Of a DNA stretch of 64,000 nt, positions 1-8,292 are shown in pieces. Numbering within the stretch: the stretch's first letter is position 1; each line of letters begins with the position of its first letter. A program made the position numbers and the translations under genes. The notes beneath the pieces are model-generated. The model was not told the origin of the DNA. It saw only the letters and a list, made by a program, of their open reading frames with translations, and ran no database searches. Source of the DNA: Hyphomicrobium sp. CS1BSMeth3 (lineage in GTDB: Bacteria > Pseudomonadota > Alphaproteobacteria > Rhizobiales > Hyphomicrobiaceae); assembly GCF_900117415.1 (NCBI RefSeq), contig NZ_FPEI01000006.1, forward strand, positions 2,418,001 to 2,482,000. Reading direction: 5' to 3'.

Positions 1-29
1 TGGCCAAGCGCCGGCGGCAAGCGCGAGGC

Positions 30-866
30 TTAGGCTGGCGGCAATGCCAGCGTGTCGGTATGGCCGACGATGGAGCCTGTGCGGCGGACGGAAAGCCAGT
101 CAGCGATGACGTCCGGCGCCACGCGGCTGATCTCGGCGACCGCACCGGCGAACCCGTCGGTGAGCATCTCGATGAGCGCCTGCTCGGAGCTGTCGATGCG
201 CCAGGGGCTCGATGCCTCCTGGACGGCGTAGCCCTGCTCGCGGAAGGCGAGCGCCAGCGCTTCGGGTGCCGCCGGCCCGGCGGCACTGCCAAAGCCCTTG
301 TCCGTCTCCTGATGCGCGTTGAACGCGGCCGTCATCTCGGCGTCGGCCGGATGCACCGGGCTCCACGTCTGCACACCGTCATACGTGAGCACGGTGTAGA
401 AGGCCGCGCCCTCTGCCGCGACAGCACGCGCCGTGCGCCTGATGAAGTCCACCGAGGAGAGATCGAAGAGCGCCGAAGCCGTGACGAGATCGGGCTGACC
501 GCCGATCACGGCCTCGAGGTTCTGCATGAGATCGGCTCGGCGGAAGCGCACGGCGATCGCGCGCCCCTCCTTCTTGAGCGCGATCGACTCGCCATTTTCC
601 GAGCTCTCATCGGCCCAATCGAGCAGCGCCCCGCGCGCCGCATCGAGCAGAACCGGGTCGTAATCGACGAGCGTCCAGCTCTGCACGGGGCCGAGCGCCG
701 GCGCGGTCGTGCGGATGTTGGCGCCCGTACCGCAGCCGAGATCGACGACCTCGATGGGATCCCGCCCGGCCAGGTACCCGGCCAGTGCCAGAAGCAAACC
801 CGGATCGCGGGCCCGCACATCCGCCGGCTCGCGCAGCGCCAGCCAGTCCGGCGAGAAGCCACTCAT
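30..866 (-). CDS. Class I SAM-dependent methyltransferase
   Basis: The protein is about 278 residues and carries the SAM-binding motif I as DLGCGTGAN near residues 42-50, followed by an acidic strand end (LVDYDP) of the Rossmann-like fold. The substrate cannot be read from the sequence. The start chosen is the ATG at 866, which overlaps the TGA stop of the upstream glycosyltransferase in an ATGA arrangement, so the two are translationally coupled; an upstream in-frame extension to 944 would run inside that gene and is rejected. A methyltransferase coupled to a glycosyltransferase and a pterin-synthase homologue suggests that all act on one small molecule, which is inference. Confidence 0.85.
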   Translation of the reverse strand: MSGFSPDWLALREPADVRARDPGLLLALAGYLAGRDPIEVVDLGCGTGANIRTTAPALGPVQSWTLVDYDPVLLDAARGALLDWADESSENGESIALKKEGRAIAVRFRRADLMQNLEAVIGGQPDLVTASALFDLSSVDFIRRTARAVAAEGAAFYTVLTYDGVQTWSPVHPADAEMTAAFNAHQETDKGFGSAAGPAAPEALALAFREQGYAVQEASSPWRIDSSEQALIEMLTDGFAGAVAEISRVAPDVIADWLSVRRTGSIVGHTDTLALPPA

Positions 867-1921
867 TCTCGCGCCTCCTTGATGACCTTGGCGATCGTTG
901 CAGCCGTATCCGACCACCGGGGCAGGTTCTGGCCCGCGACCCATGCGGCATCGGCAAGCTCTCTGCGCAGCGTCGCCTCGTCCATGATACGACGGAGAGC
1001 CTGCTGCAGGGCTCCGGCATCGCCCGGCAGCACCTTCAGCGCCGCACCATCCGGCACGGTCTCCGCAGCAGCACCGCCGGTCGTCGTCACGATCGGCAGG
1101 CCGCGCGCCAGCGCCTCCCCAAGCACCATGCCATAGCCCTCATAGTGCGATGCAAGAACGAAGATGTCGGCGCCATCATACAGCCCATCCAGATCCGCGC
1201 GCGACTTCGGGCCGGCAATTTCAATGCGCGCGCTGAGCCCGGCCCTGACAATCTGCTCACGCAATGCCGCGACCGTAGCCGGATTGCGATCGACCGCGCC
1301 GACGATGTCGAGCCTCCAGTCGGCGCGATGGTCCTTGGCATCGATCTCGAGCGCCTGCACCAGAACGTCATAGCCCTTGCGCGGCACAATCGAGCCGACC
1401 GCCAACAGGGCCAAGCCATCGCCTGCGCTTCCCCGCGCGCGCGGCGCGGGATCGGTTCCTGGCTCGGCAACGGATATGCGGTCAGGAGGCACGCCGAAAT
1501 CCGCAGTGAGCGTGCGCGCGGTCATCGGGCTGGTCACCACGACGCGGTGCGCGCGGGCGAGCGCAGCCGTCTCGAGGCCGCGCAGTGTTTCGATCCGCGA
1601 GGGCGCAAGGCCTGCCTCCAGGCACAGAGGATGGTGCACGAGCGCGACGATCGGGCGATCGAAGCGTTCGATCAGGGCGGCCGGCATGGCGCCATAGGCG
1701 AGGCCGTCGATCAGGAGCACGGCATCGGATGGCGTAGCCGCAATCTGCTCGGCTGTCCGTGCGATATCTTCGGGCGAGGGATCAGGGTAGCCGCCAGAGA
1801 GCGCGAGATGCGTGGCCTCGACGCCCGCCGATGGCAGACGCGCCAGCACTTCCCGGTCGTAGGCATAGCCGCCGGTCGGCAGCGTGATGTCTCCGGGGAT
1901 GGCGAATACGGCCGCGGCCAT
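863..1921 (-). CDS. Glycosyltransferase family 4 (GT-B fold)
   Basis: The 352-residue protein has the C-terminal nucleotide-sugar binding domain of GT4 enzymes: GSIVPRKGYD near 176-185 and the E-x7-E motif EGYGMVLGE at 261-269. The N-terminal acceptor domain begins at once with a strand (AVFAIPGDI), so the start at 1921 looks genuine. No membrane segment or signal peptide is seen; it should act in the cytosol, transferring a sugar from a nucleotide donor to an unknown acceptor. Its stop overlaps the methyltransferase start by 4 bp. The start codon lies 4 bp from palindromic repeat A1 and has no ordinary Shine-Dalgarno; the only purine run is GGGA inside the repeat. Confidence 0.85.
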   Translation of the reverse strand: MAAAVFAIPGDITLPTGGYAYDREVLARLPSAGVEATHLALSGGYPDPSPEDIARTAEQIAATPSDAVLLIDGLAYGAMPAALIERFDRPIVALVHHPLCLEAGLAPSRIETLRGLETAALARAHRVVVTSPMTARTLTADFGVPPDRISVAEPGTDPAPRARGSAGDGLALLAVGSIVPRKGYDVLVQALEIDAKDHRADWRLDIVGAVDRNPATVAALREQIVRAGLSARIEIAGPKSRADLDGLYDGADIFVLASHYEGYGMVLGEALARGLPIVTTTGGAAAETVPDGAALKVLPGDAGALQQALRRIMDEATLRRELADAAWVAGQNLPRWSDTAATIAKVIKEARE

Positions 1922-1925
1922 CGGC

Positions 1926-2001
1926 TAGTGTCCCGATTCCGAAGTTCGCACAACCTTGCCGCTGGCGCCCCGAGCGAACTTCGGAATCAAAAGGGACACT
2001 G
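1926..2001 (-). repeat. Palindromic repeat, family A, copy 1
   Basis: Imperfect palindrome with outer stem AGTGTCCC/GGGACACT and inner stem GATTCCGAAGTTCGC/GCGAACTTCGGAATC around a 24-nt loop. One arm carries an extra AAAA between outer and inner stem. Both arms are identical to copy 2 (18112-18188), while the loop differs. In the direction of transcription the arm without the insertion is the one next to the glycosyltransferase start codon. Confidence 0.92.
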
Positions 2002-2012
2002 GAATAGAGGAT

Positions 2013-2064
2013 TCGCTCGCTTCCTTGCCGCGAGCACTGGCGAATTTTTCGATCATCGCACTAG
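2013..2064 (-). repeat. Palindromic repeat, family B, truncated copy 1
   Basis: One arm (about 2040-2064, GCGAATTTTTCGATCATCGC then ACTAG) matches the short arm of copies 2 and 3. The other arm has only ATTCGC and breaks off where repeat A1 begins, so this is a truncated copy. The terminal CTAG supplies the TAG stop of the pterin-synthase homologue. In transcription order it stands just before A1. Confidence 0.75.
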
Positions 2065-2462
2065 CCGACCGGGCCTTCGAACCACGCCCGCGCGAGATCG
2101 GTCTCGTGCAGCGTGACGCGAACCTTCGCGAGGCCCTTGCCGTCGGCACCGAGCGCGCCCGACTTCGCGGCCGCAACGATCGCATCGAAGATGTGCCGGC
2201 AGAGGAACTCGGTGGTCGTCAGCTTGCCCTTGAAGGCGGCGATCTCGTCGAGGTTCTTGTAGGCGAGCGGCTTCAGCGTCTTGCCGAGCACATCGAGCGC
2301 GGCGCCGATGTCGACGACGACATTCTGCGCCGTGAGCTGCTCACGGAAGAACGCCACGTCGACAACGAAAGTCGCGCCATGCATGTGCTGGGCCGGACCG
2401 AAGAAGGGATCGGGCAGACTGTGGGCGATCATGATGCGATCGCGCACCTCGACGGCATACAT
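2061..2462 (-). CDS. Divergent 6-pyruvoyl-tetrahydropterin synthase / QueD-family protein
   Basis: The 133-residue length and motif order match the PTPS/6-carboxytetrahydropterin synthase fold: a first zinc histidine in MIAHSL (H14), a second motif QHMHGATFVVDV (H26, H28), LTTTEFL (81-87) and a late glutamate in TLHET (E120). In QueD the second motif is C-x3-HGH; here alignment puts alanine at the catalytic cysteine and alanine at the third zinc ligand (HGA), although H26 could compensate. A canonical QueD reaction is therefore doubtful. The gene lies between nudC (96 bp gap) and the glycosyltransferase, all on one strand. From memory, related alphaproteobacterial proteins also read HGAT, so this looks like a subfamily trait. 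Confidence 0.75.
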   Translation of the reverse strand: MYAVEVRDRIMIAHSLPDPFFGPAQHMHGATFVVDVAFFREQLTAQNVVVDIGAALDVLGKTLKPLAYKNLDEIAAFKGKLTTTEFLCRHIFDAIVAAAKSGALGADGKGLAKVRVTLHETDLARAWFEGPVG

Positions 2463-2558
2463 TGTGCGACTCCATTCCAGATAAGCGGTCGTCAGTTAAA
2501 CGCGGACGAAGCGCACCGCGTTGCGGCGCGCGGCATCCTGCCTCTCACCGGCACGTCC

Positions 2559-3494
2559 TCAGCTTTCGCCGACGAAGTGCCGCAACAGGATATTGGCGAT
2601 CGCGTGGCGGCCGGGCGCGGTCAGCCCATCGGGATGGCGGTTCTCCAACATGGCGCGCACTTCCTCGCGCGAGAACCAGCGGGCATCGGCCAGCTCGGTC
2701 GTATCGACCTTGAGATCCGTTGTCTCGGCGTGCGCAATGCAGCCGATCATCAGAGAATGCGGGAAGGGCCAAGGCTGACTGGCATGGTACTCGACCCTGC
2801 CGACGCGGATGCCCGTCTCCTCGCCGACTTCGCGGCGCACGGCGTGCTCGATGTCCTCGCCGTGCTCGATGAAGCCGGCGAGCGTCGAGTACATCTTGGC
2901 GACGTATCGATGCTCGTGCGCCAGGATGCACCGCTCACCATCGGTGACAAGCATGATCACGACAGGATCCGTGCGCGGAAACCACTCTGCGCCACAAGCC
3001 CAGCATTTGCGCCGCCAGCCACCGTCCTTGACCTTGGTCGCCGAGCCGCATTTTCCGCAGCAGCGCGCGTTCTCGTGCCACTGGGCAAGCGCGCGCGCCT
3101 GACCGGCAAGGGATTGGTCCTCGGGCGTGAGCACGCCCTGCATGGCGAGCGTTCTGAGATCGACCGCGGGCCGGAAATACTGCACCACATCCGGCGTCGC
3201 ACGCGCGAGATGATCCGCGATCGCAATTGCGAAATACGCGTGTCCTTGCACATCGAGACCGAGGAAGAGCGCATCCTCCGTATTGAGCGCGAGCGCCTCG
3301 ACCTCACGCAAGCTCAGCCAGCGGATTTCACCGCTCGTGCGATCGGCGCCAGGCGCGATCACAAGCTTCAGATCGACGAGGATCATGAAGCGCGAGGCGT
3401 CGCTGACGCGGCGTGCGCGCATCCATTCCGCATCGGGCCGCCGGGCGCTCGCGCGGTCCAGAAGTTGCGTTGTCCCGAGCGTCGGCGTCGGCAT
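2559..3494 (-). CDS. nudC: NAD(+) diphosphatase (NADH pyrophosphatase)
   Basis: Cytosolic Nudix hydrolase that cleaves NAD(H) to NMN(H) and AMP, and in some bacteria removes NAD caps from RNA. The 311-residue protein shows the full NudC layout: N-terminal domain, zinc ribbon with Cys146/149/164/167 (CGKC...CWAC), Nudix box at about 207-229 ending REVGEETGI, and the family hallmark SQPWPFPHS at 239-247 that sets NAD(H) specificity. The ATG at 3494 is chosen because AGGAGGGG stands 6-7 nt upstream; an in-frame extension to 3629 has no ribosome site. It heads the minus-strand run towards the pterin-synthase homologue. Confidence 0.95.
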   Translation of the reverse strand: MPTPTLGTTQLLDRASARRPDAEWMRARRVSDASRFMILVDLKLVIAPGADRTSGEIRWLSLREVEALALNTEDALFLGLDVQGHAYFAIAIADHLARATPDVVQYFRPAVDLRTLAMQGVLTPEDQSLAGQARALAQWHENARCCGKCGSATKVKDGGWRRKCWACGAEWFPRTDPVVIMLVTDGERCILAHEHRYVAKMYSTLAGFIEHGEDIEHAVRREVGEETGIRVGRVEYHASQPWPFPHSLMIGCIAHAETTDLKVDTTELADARWFSREEVRAMLENRHPDGLTAPGRHAIANILLRHFVGES

Positions 3495-3692
3495 GGTAAA
3501 CCCCTCCTGCTCGCGAGATAGAGCATATGCGCGCGGGGCGCGCAACGTGACTGACATGCTGCCAAAACGGGCAGGAAGCCCGCGGCACCATACCTCTTGA
3601 CCTGCATGAAATTTACACGATTGACGCACCGCACCGCGCCGTGCTCTCTATGACGCAACAAAAAGGTTCTAAGACCAAAGGGAGGAATATTG

Positions 3693-4802
3693 ATGTTACC
3701 ATTGAAGGCGAAGTGCGTCTTGAGTGGGCTGGCGCTTGGCGCGGCCGTTGCCCTCAGCGGGCCTGCTACTGCTCAGACCAGAACCCTCAACATGCAGGCC
3801 ACGTGGCCCGCATCTCTCACCCTCTACGAGAACTTCACATACTGGGCCGAGCGCGTCGACAAGCTGTCCGCCGGCACGCTCAAGATCAATGCCATGCCAG
3901 CGGGACAGGTCGTCCCCGCCTTCGAGGTGCTCGACGCAACGCACAAGAAGGTGCTCGACGGCGCTCACGCCTGGGGCGGCTACTGGACCGGCAAGGACAA
4001 GACGGCGGTGCTCTTCACCGGCGGTCCGGGCGGTACGTTCGGCATGGACTTCACCGACTTCATGGGCTGGATGTATTTCGGCGGCGGCTGGGAGCTCTAT
4101 CAGGAATTCTTCCAGAAGCACCTGAAGCTCAACGTCGTCGCGTACTCCGTGCTGCCCTCGGGCCCGCAGGCCTTCGGCTGGTTCAACAAGCCCATCACGT
4201 CGGTCGCCGACATGAAGGGCATGAAGTGCCGCCAGACGGGCATCGCGGGTGAGGTCTGGAAGGCGCTCGGCTTCACCGTCGTGAACATGCCGGGCGGCGA
4301 AATCATTCCGTCGGCCCAGCGCGGCGTGATCGACTGCGCCGAGTGGGTCGGCGGCGTCGAGGATCTCCGTCTCGGCTTCCACAATGTCTGGAAGTTCCAC
4401 TACTCGCCGGGCGTGCACGAGAACACGACCGTTGGCGAGCTCCTCTTCAACAAGGACGTCTGGGAAACCCTCAAGCCCCAAGAGCACGAGTGGATCAAGT
4501 CGGCGGCCAATGAGGCTTACGTGATCTGGCACGCGAAGTGGCAGCGCCAGAACGCCGACGCGCTCAAGGAGCTGCAGGAGAAGCACGGCGTGCAGATCCT
4601 CCAGACGCCGCGTGACATCCTCCTCGAGTTCATCAAGGGCTGGGACAAGATCGCGGAAGAGGAATCGGCGAAGAACCCCTTCTTCAAGAAGGTGCTCGAG
4701 AGCCAGAAGGCCTACGCCTCGATCGTCGTGCCGTACAAGCGGTTCTACTTCCCGCCCTACTCCTTCATGGCGAACTACTACTTCCCGCCGAAGGCTAACT
4801 AG
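3693..4802 (+). CDS. dctP: TRAP transporter substrate-binding protein, DctP/TakP-like
   Basis: Periplasmic solute receptor of a tripartite ATP-independent transporter. The 369-residue precursor opens with a Sec signal peptide (hydrophobic core LSGLALGAAVALSG, cleavage near ATAQ). The body matches the alpha-keto-acid binding TakP type: GGGWELYQEFF, GWFNKPI, a conserved Arg in MKCRQTG that would bind the ligand carboxylate, PGGEI, and RGVIDCAEWVG. The start is the ATG at 3693 with GGAGG at 3681-3685; a TTG directly before it is less likely. It is the first gene of a dctPQM operon; the ligand is probably a monocarboxylate or keto acid (inference). Confidence 0.92.
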   Translation: MLPLKAKCVLSGLALGAAVALSGPATAQTRTLNMQATWPASLTLYENFTYWAERVDKLSAGTLKINAMPAGQVVPAFEVLDATHKKVLDGAHAWGGYWTGKDKTAVLFTGGPGGTFGMDFTDFMGWMYFGGGWELYQEFFQKHLKLNVVAYSVLPSGPQAFGWFNKPITSVADMKGMKCRQTGIAGEVWKALGFTVVNMPGGEIIPSAQRGVIDCAEWVGGVEDLRLGFHNVWKFHYSPGVHENTTVGELLFNKDVWETLKPQEHEWIKSAANEAYVIWHAKWQRQNADALKELQEKHGVQILQTPRDILLEFIKGWDKIAEEESAKNPFFKKVLESQKAYASIVVPYKRFYFPPYSFMANYYFPPKAN

Positions 4803-4824
4803 CTCGGCAAAGGACAAGGAAGTG

Positions 4825-4854
4825 CGGGGCGGGTCCGGACGACTCGCCCCGTTT
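4825..4854 (+). terminator. Hairpin between dctP and dctQ
   Basis: CGGGGCG (4825-4831) pairs exactly with CGCCCCG (4845-4851), followed by TTT. The T tract is short, so it probably acts as a partial terminator or 3' stabiliser that leaves more dctP than dctQM message, a usual need in TRAP operons because the receptor must exceed the permease. That role is inferred. Confidence 0.55.
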
Positions 4855-4938
4855 CCGTGAACGGTAGCGCCCGCGCATCGTGTCGACGGCGGTCACGCGT
4901 GCGCCCTGTTGCGGCAATTGTCGCCAAGGATTCCTAAA

Positions 4939-5490
4939 ATGTCTGAACCACCGCGGTCGTTGCTGACGCTCATTCGTGTCATCGATCGATTTACCGATGC
5001 CACCGGCCTCCTCATTGCGCTGCTCGCCCTGCCGCTCGTGGGGGCCGTCGCTTACGAGGTCATTTCCCGCTACGTGTTTCACGCACCGACGACCTGGGCA
5101 TACGATCTCACCTACATGCTCTACGGCACCCTCTTCATGCTCGGTGCCGCCTATGCGCTGCACAAGGGCGCGCATGTGAGGACGGACTTCTTCTGGGACA
5201 AGTTCTCGACGCGCACGAAGGGCATCATCGACTCGATCTCCTACGTCCTCTTCTTCTTCCCGGCGCTGGCGATCCTCGGATACATCGGCTTCGGCGAGGC
5301 TCTCTACTCTTTCAACATCGGCGAACAGTCCGATCAATCGCCGTGGCGGCCCCTTCTGTGGCCATTCAAGGCCGTTGTGCCGCTCGCCTGCCTCCTGCTG
5401 CTGATCCAAGGGGTCTCTGAGCTCATCAAGAGCATCTATGCCGCCCGCACGGGCATCGAACTCGAGCAAAAAGAGAAGGTCGAAGTATGA
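4939..5490 (+). CDS. dctQ: TRAP transporter small permease, DctQ family
   Basis: The 183-residue protein has four predicted membrane helices (near LLIALLALPLVGAVAYEVISR, YMLYGTLFMLGAAYAL, YVLFFFPALAILGYIGF and AVVPLACLLLLIQGVSEL) and the DctQ features YEVISRYVFHAPTTWAYDLTY and an HVRTDFF segment after helix 2. It is the small membrane subunit that pairs with DctM. The ATG at 4939 is taken as start (AAGGA lies 9 nt upstream); an upstream TTG would add ten residues. Its stop overlaps the dctM start by 4 bp. Confidence 0.9.
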   Translation: MSEPPRSLLTLIRVIDRFTDATGLLIALLALPLVGAVAYEVISRYVFHAPTTWAYDLTYMLYGTLFMLGAAYALHKGAHVRTDFFWDKFSTRTKGIIDSISYVLFFFPALAILGYIGFGEALYSFNIGEQSDQSPWRPLLWPFKAVVPLACLLLLIQGVSELIKSIYAARTGIELEQKEKVEV

Positions 5491-6911
5491 GCGGCGAAGC
5501 CCTTATCGGCCTGATCATGCTGTGCGTGCTGATCGGCGCAATCTTCATCGGCGTGCCGATCTCATTCACGCTGCTGTTCCTCGCGCTCACGTTCGGCTAC
5601 ATCGGCATCGGCGCGACGGTCTATGACCTCGCATACTTCCAGACCATCGGCATGATGAAGGAGGAGCTGCTCGCCGCGGTGCCGCTCTTCGTGCTCATGG
5701 GCTTCATCACCGAGCAGGCCGGACTGATGGAGCGGCTCTTCACCGCGTTCCGGCTCCTGCTGTCGCGTTTGCGTGGCGCCCTGTTCCTCGTCGTGATCCT
5801 GACGTCGACGGTATTTGCGATGGCGACCGGCATCGTCGGCGCCGCCGTGACCGTGCTCGGCATCATGGCCTCGCCGATCATGAACAAGTCGGGCTACGAC
5901 GCCGAGCTCTCGGCCGGCGCCATCACGGCCGGCGGCACGCTCGGCATTCTCATCCCGCCATCGGTCATGCTGATCGTGATGGGGCCTGTGCTCGGCGTGT
6001 CGGTCGCGGATCTTTATGCCGCCGCCTTCGGCCCGGGCTTCATGCTCGCCGGCATCTATCTCATATACCTGATGGGGCGATCGATCCTCAATCCCAAGCT
6101 CGGGCCGCCCGTACCGCCAGAGGAGCGCATCCATTCCGCAGGCGTCATTCTGAAGGAGGTGTTCCTCGGCGTAGTGCCGCTCGCCGGCCTGATCACGGCG
6201 ACGCTCGGGTCGATCCTCGCGGGCCTCGCGACACCGACTGAAGCATCCGCTGTCGGCGCCGTCGGCGCACTGTTTTTGTCGGTGGCCTATGGCAAGTTCA
6301 CATTTGCGGGCCTGAAGCGGGCGCTGCTCAGCACCATGGCGACGTCGAGCATGGTGCTGCTGCTGGCCGTGACGTCCAACGTCTTCGGCGCCGTGTTCGC
6401 ACGCCTCGGCACGGCCAACTGGATCACCGAGAGCCTTCTCGGCCTCCAGCTGCCACCGACGATGATGCTCGTGCTGATCCTCTTCCTGATCTTTGTTCTC
6501 GGCTGGCCGTTCGAATGGCCGGCGATCGTGCTCGTCTTCCTGCCGATCTTCTATCCGGTGGTGAAGGCCATGGGCATCGACCTCATCTGGTTCGGCGCCC
6601 TGGTCGCCGTCGTGCTGCAGACCGCGTTCCTCTCGCCGCCAGTGGCGATGTCGGCGTACTACCTGAAACAGGTCGCGGACAGTTGGAGCCTGCTCACGAT
6701 CTACAAGGGCATGTTCCAGTTCATGATGCTCCAGATCATTGCGATTGCGCTCCTTGTTGCGTTCCCGCCGATCGCCACCTGGCTGCCGCACACGCTCAAT
6801 GAGGCGGCACGCACAAAGCCGATGTCCGAGCAGCACATGAAAATCATCGAGCAGCAGAAAAAGCAGCAGTCGCTCGAGGACGACGACTACGGCGCTCCGG
6901 CCAAGAAGTAA
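5487..6911 (+). CDS. dctM: TRAP transporter large permease, DctM family
   Basis: This 474-residue integral membrane protein has about twelve hydrophobic segments and the DctM-typical stretches VPLFVLMGFITEQAGL, ATGIVGAAVTVLG and GGTLGILIPPSVMLIVMGPV. It is the ion-coupled transport subunit that takes ligand delivered by DctP. The start overlaps the dctQ stop (ATGA), so translation is coupled. The C-terminus is a charged, lysine- and glutamine-rich cytosolic tail. A strong intrinsic terminator follows at 6932-6974 and closes the operon. Confidence 0.93.
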   Translation: MSGEALIGLIMLCVLIGAIFIGVPISFTLLFLALTFGYIGIGATVYDLAYFQTIGMMKEELLAAVPLFVLMGFITEQAGLMERLFTAFRLLLSRLRGALFLVVILTSTVFAMATGIVGAAVTVLGIMASPIMNKSGYDAELSAGAITAGGTLGILIPPSVMLIVMGPVLGVSVADLYAAAFGPGFMLAGIYLIYLMGRSILNPKLGPPVPPEERIHSAGVILKEVFLGVVPLAGLITATLGSILAGLATPTEASAVGAVGALFLSVAYGKFTFAGLKRALLSTMATSSMVLLLAVTSNVFGAVFARLGTANWITESLLGLQLPPTMMLVLILFLIFVLGWPFEWPAIVLVFLPIFYPVVKAMGIDLIWFGALVAVVLQTAFLSPPVAMSAYYLKQVADSWSLLTIYKGMFQFMMLQIIAIALLVAFPPIATWLPHTLNEAARTKPMSEQHMKIIEQQKKQQSLEDDDYGAPAKK

Positions 6912-6931
6912 GCAGACGCCTCAGAAGCAAG

Positions 6932-6974
6932 ACGGCGCAGTACACTCCAAGAGTGAGCCGCGCCGTTTTCTTTT
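6932..6974 (+). terminator. Rho-independent terminator of the TRAP operon
   Basis: ACGGCGC (6932-6938) pairs with GCGCCGT (6960-6966) and, inside it, CACTC (6943-6947) pairs with GAGTG (6951-6955). A T-rich run TTTTCTTTT follows at 6966-6974. It lies 20 bp after the dctM stop. Confidence 0.88.
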
Positions 6975-6990
6975 CGAAGGCCGCCGTCTG

Positions 6991-8007
6991 CTACTTCATC
7001 ACCACTTCGATCTGCGTCGTCTCGCCGGGCTGGACAGTAAAGCCGTGCCGGAACACGCGGCCTGAATGGCTCGCCGTCACGACGTAGCTGCCCGCCGCCA
7101 GGACGTGGGTCGGCAAGGCGCCGGCACTCTCCTTGATGACTTCGCCGTCGGGATCGAGGATCGACCACTGCGCACCGCTCTGGGCCTCGCCGCCTGGACG
7201 CGTGACGAGCTTGAAGGTCACGGTCGCGCCCGGATGCGTGATCGCGACCTCGGTGAGCTTGCCCGCTTCGACGGTCACGTCGGCATTGACGACCGCATTG
7301 GCGTCGCCGTAGCGGCTGACGATGTGGAAGATGCCGGCATTGAGGCGAATGATGAGACCGGGCCGCGCACCGCTCATGATGCGCTGACGATTGCCGAGCT
7401 GATCGGTCTCGCCGGAGAAGATGTCATAGCTGACCGCGGCCTCGGGCGCCGGCGTGCCATTGCCGAGGTGTGCGCTCACGCGAAGCCCGCCCGCATTGAG
7501 GACGAAGCGCTCGTTCAGCGTCGCGCCCTGCTCGACGACGAGCGTACGCGTCAGGTTCGCGCGCCCGAAGGAGACATTGACGAGATAGCGCCCCGGCGCC
7601 AACCGGATCACGGGGTTCGCATCGCGGACCGTACGGTGATGGCGGACGGGCGCCCCGTCCTTCTCGCTGTCCTGGAAGATGTGCCAGACGAGGCCCTGAT
7701 CGATGGGTGGCGCATCGTCCGTAAGAAACGCCGTGAGCTGCACTTCCTGCGCGCCGCCCGTCGGTGCGGAACGCGGGACCACGGTCACGTTCGGCGGCAG
7801 GGAAAAGACGCTGTTGCCCGCCGGAGGGCCACCGGGCGCCACCCGGGTATCCGGTCGCCAGGCCTCGGTCCCCTGCTGGGCATGTCCCGTGCCCGGCACG
7901 AGCAAGCCGAGGATCGCGCAAAGCATCGCCAGGCAGAAGCGGAGGCGGGCGGGGCGCGCAGACGCCCGAATGGTCCCGGCACGGCGGGTCTGGCCCACGT
8001 CCCCCAC
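6991..8007 (-). CDS. Secreted repeat protein, paralogue of the adjacent VWA protein's C-terminal half
   Basis: The 338-residue protein has an N-terminal signal segment (RFCLAMLCAILGLLVPGTGHA, cleavage near HAQQ). After a proline-rich linker it holds about three copies of a roughly 80-residue beta-rich unit, each opening with a turn of the form L-x-x-G-x-Y-x-V: LAPGRYLVNVSFG, LNAGIFHIVSRYG and LAAGSYVVTASHS, each followed by V-x-x-G and a short hydrophobic strand. The same unit recurs in the next gene. No catalytic motif is visible; an extracytoplasmic binding or scaffold role is inferred. Composite repeat C1-D1 separates the two genes. Confidence 0.7.
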   Translation of the reverse strand: MGDVGQTRRAGTIRASARPARLRFCLAMLCAILGLLVPGTGHAQQGTEAWRPDTRVAPGGPPAGNSVFSLPPNVTVVPRSAPTGGAQEVQLTAFLTDDAPPIDQGLVWHIFQDSEKDGAPVRHHRTVRDANPVIRLAPGRYLVNVSFGRANLTRTLVVEQGATLNERFVLNAGGLRVSAHLGNGTPAPEAAVSYDIFSGETDQLGNRQRIMSGARPGLIIRLNAGIFHIVSRYGDANAVVNADVTVEAGKLTEVAITHPGATVTFKLVTRPGGEAQSGAQWSILDPDGEVIKESAGALPTHVLAAGSYVVTASHSGRVFRHGFTVQPGETTQIEVVMK

Positions 8008-8077
8008 GACACTCGCTCCTCAGTCGGTGCGCGCCCGTCGGTCCCTGCAAATCGCGGACCGCCGCGCGGATGGTTGC

Positions 8078-8153
8078 CTAAAGCAACGGACTTGAAATGC
8101 GCCTCACCTCGATGCCAGGCAGGGAGCGAATTTCAAGTCCAAAGTTGCTTTAG
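8078..8153. repeat. Palindromic repeat, family C, copy 1
   Basis: Begins CTAAAGCAAC and ends GTTGCTTTAG. The left arm reads AGCAACGGACTTGAAAT; the right arm has an extra three bases (CAAGTCCAAAGTTGCT). It pairs with a D element 11 bp away to form a C-D composite also seen at 15603-15766 and 21086-21250. Confidence 0.9.
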
Positions 8154-8164
8154 AATTGTTGAGT

Positions 8165-8243
8165 CTAAAGCGTCTTTGGACATCAGAATGCGACTCTGAG
8201 CCCGATCCGAATCGTGGGCCGCATTCGAGGCCCGACGCTTTAG
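8165..8243. repeat. Palindromic repeat, family D, copy 1
   Basis: Begins CTAAAGCGTC and ends GACGCTTTAG; the left arm carries the extra TTT (CGTCTTTGGAC), the right arm does not (GCCCGACG). It is the least regular D copy, with several unpaired positions in the inner stem. It is partner of C1 between two co-directional genes for secreted proteins. Confidence 0.88.
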
Positions 8244-8292
8244 CCCTATGACTTTGGCGCGAGAATGACCACCCCCGCCGACCCGGCCGGGC

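Noticed and set aside
785-2116. Long plus-strand open frame opposite the glycosyltransferase gene
   Set aside because: Arg- and Ala-rich shadow of the real minus-strand gene, with no domain and no ribosome site.
5562-6836. Minus-strand open frame opposite dctM
   Set aside because: His- and Glu-rich composition is that of an antisense translation of a membrane-protein gene.
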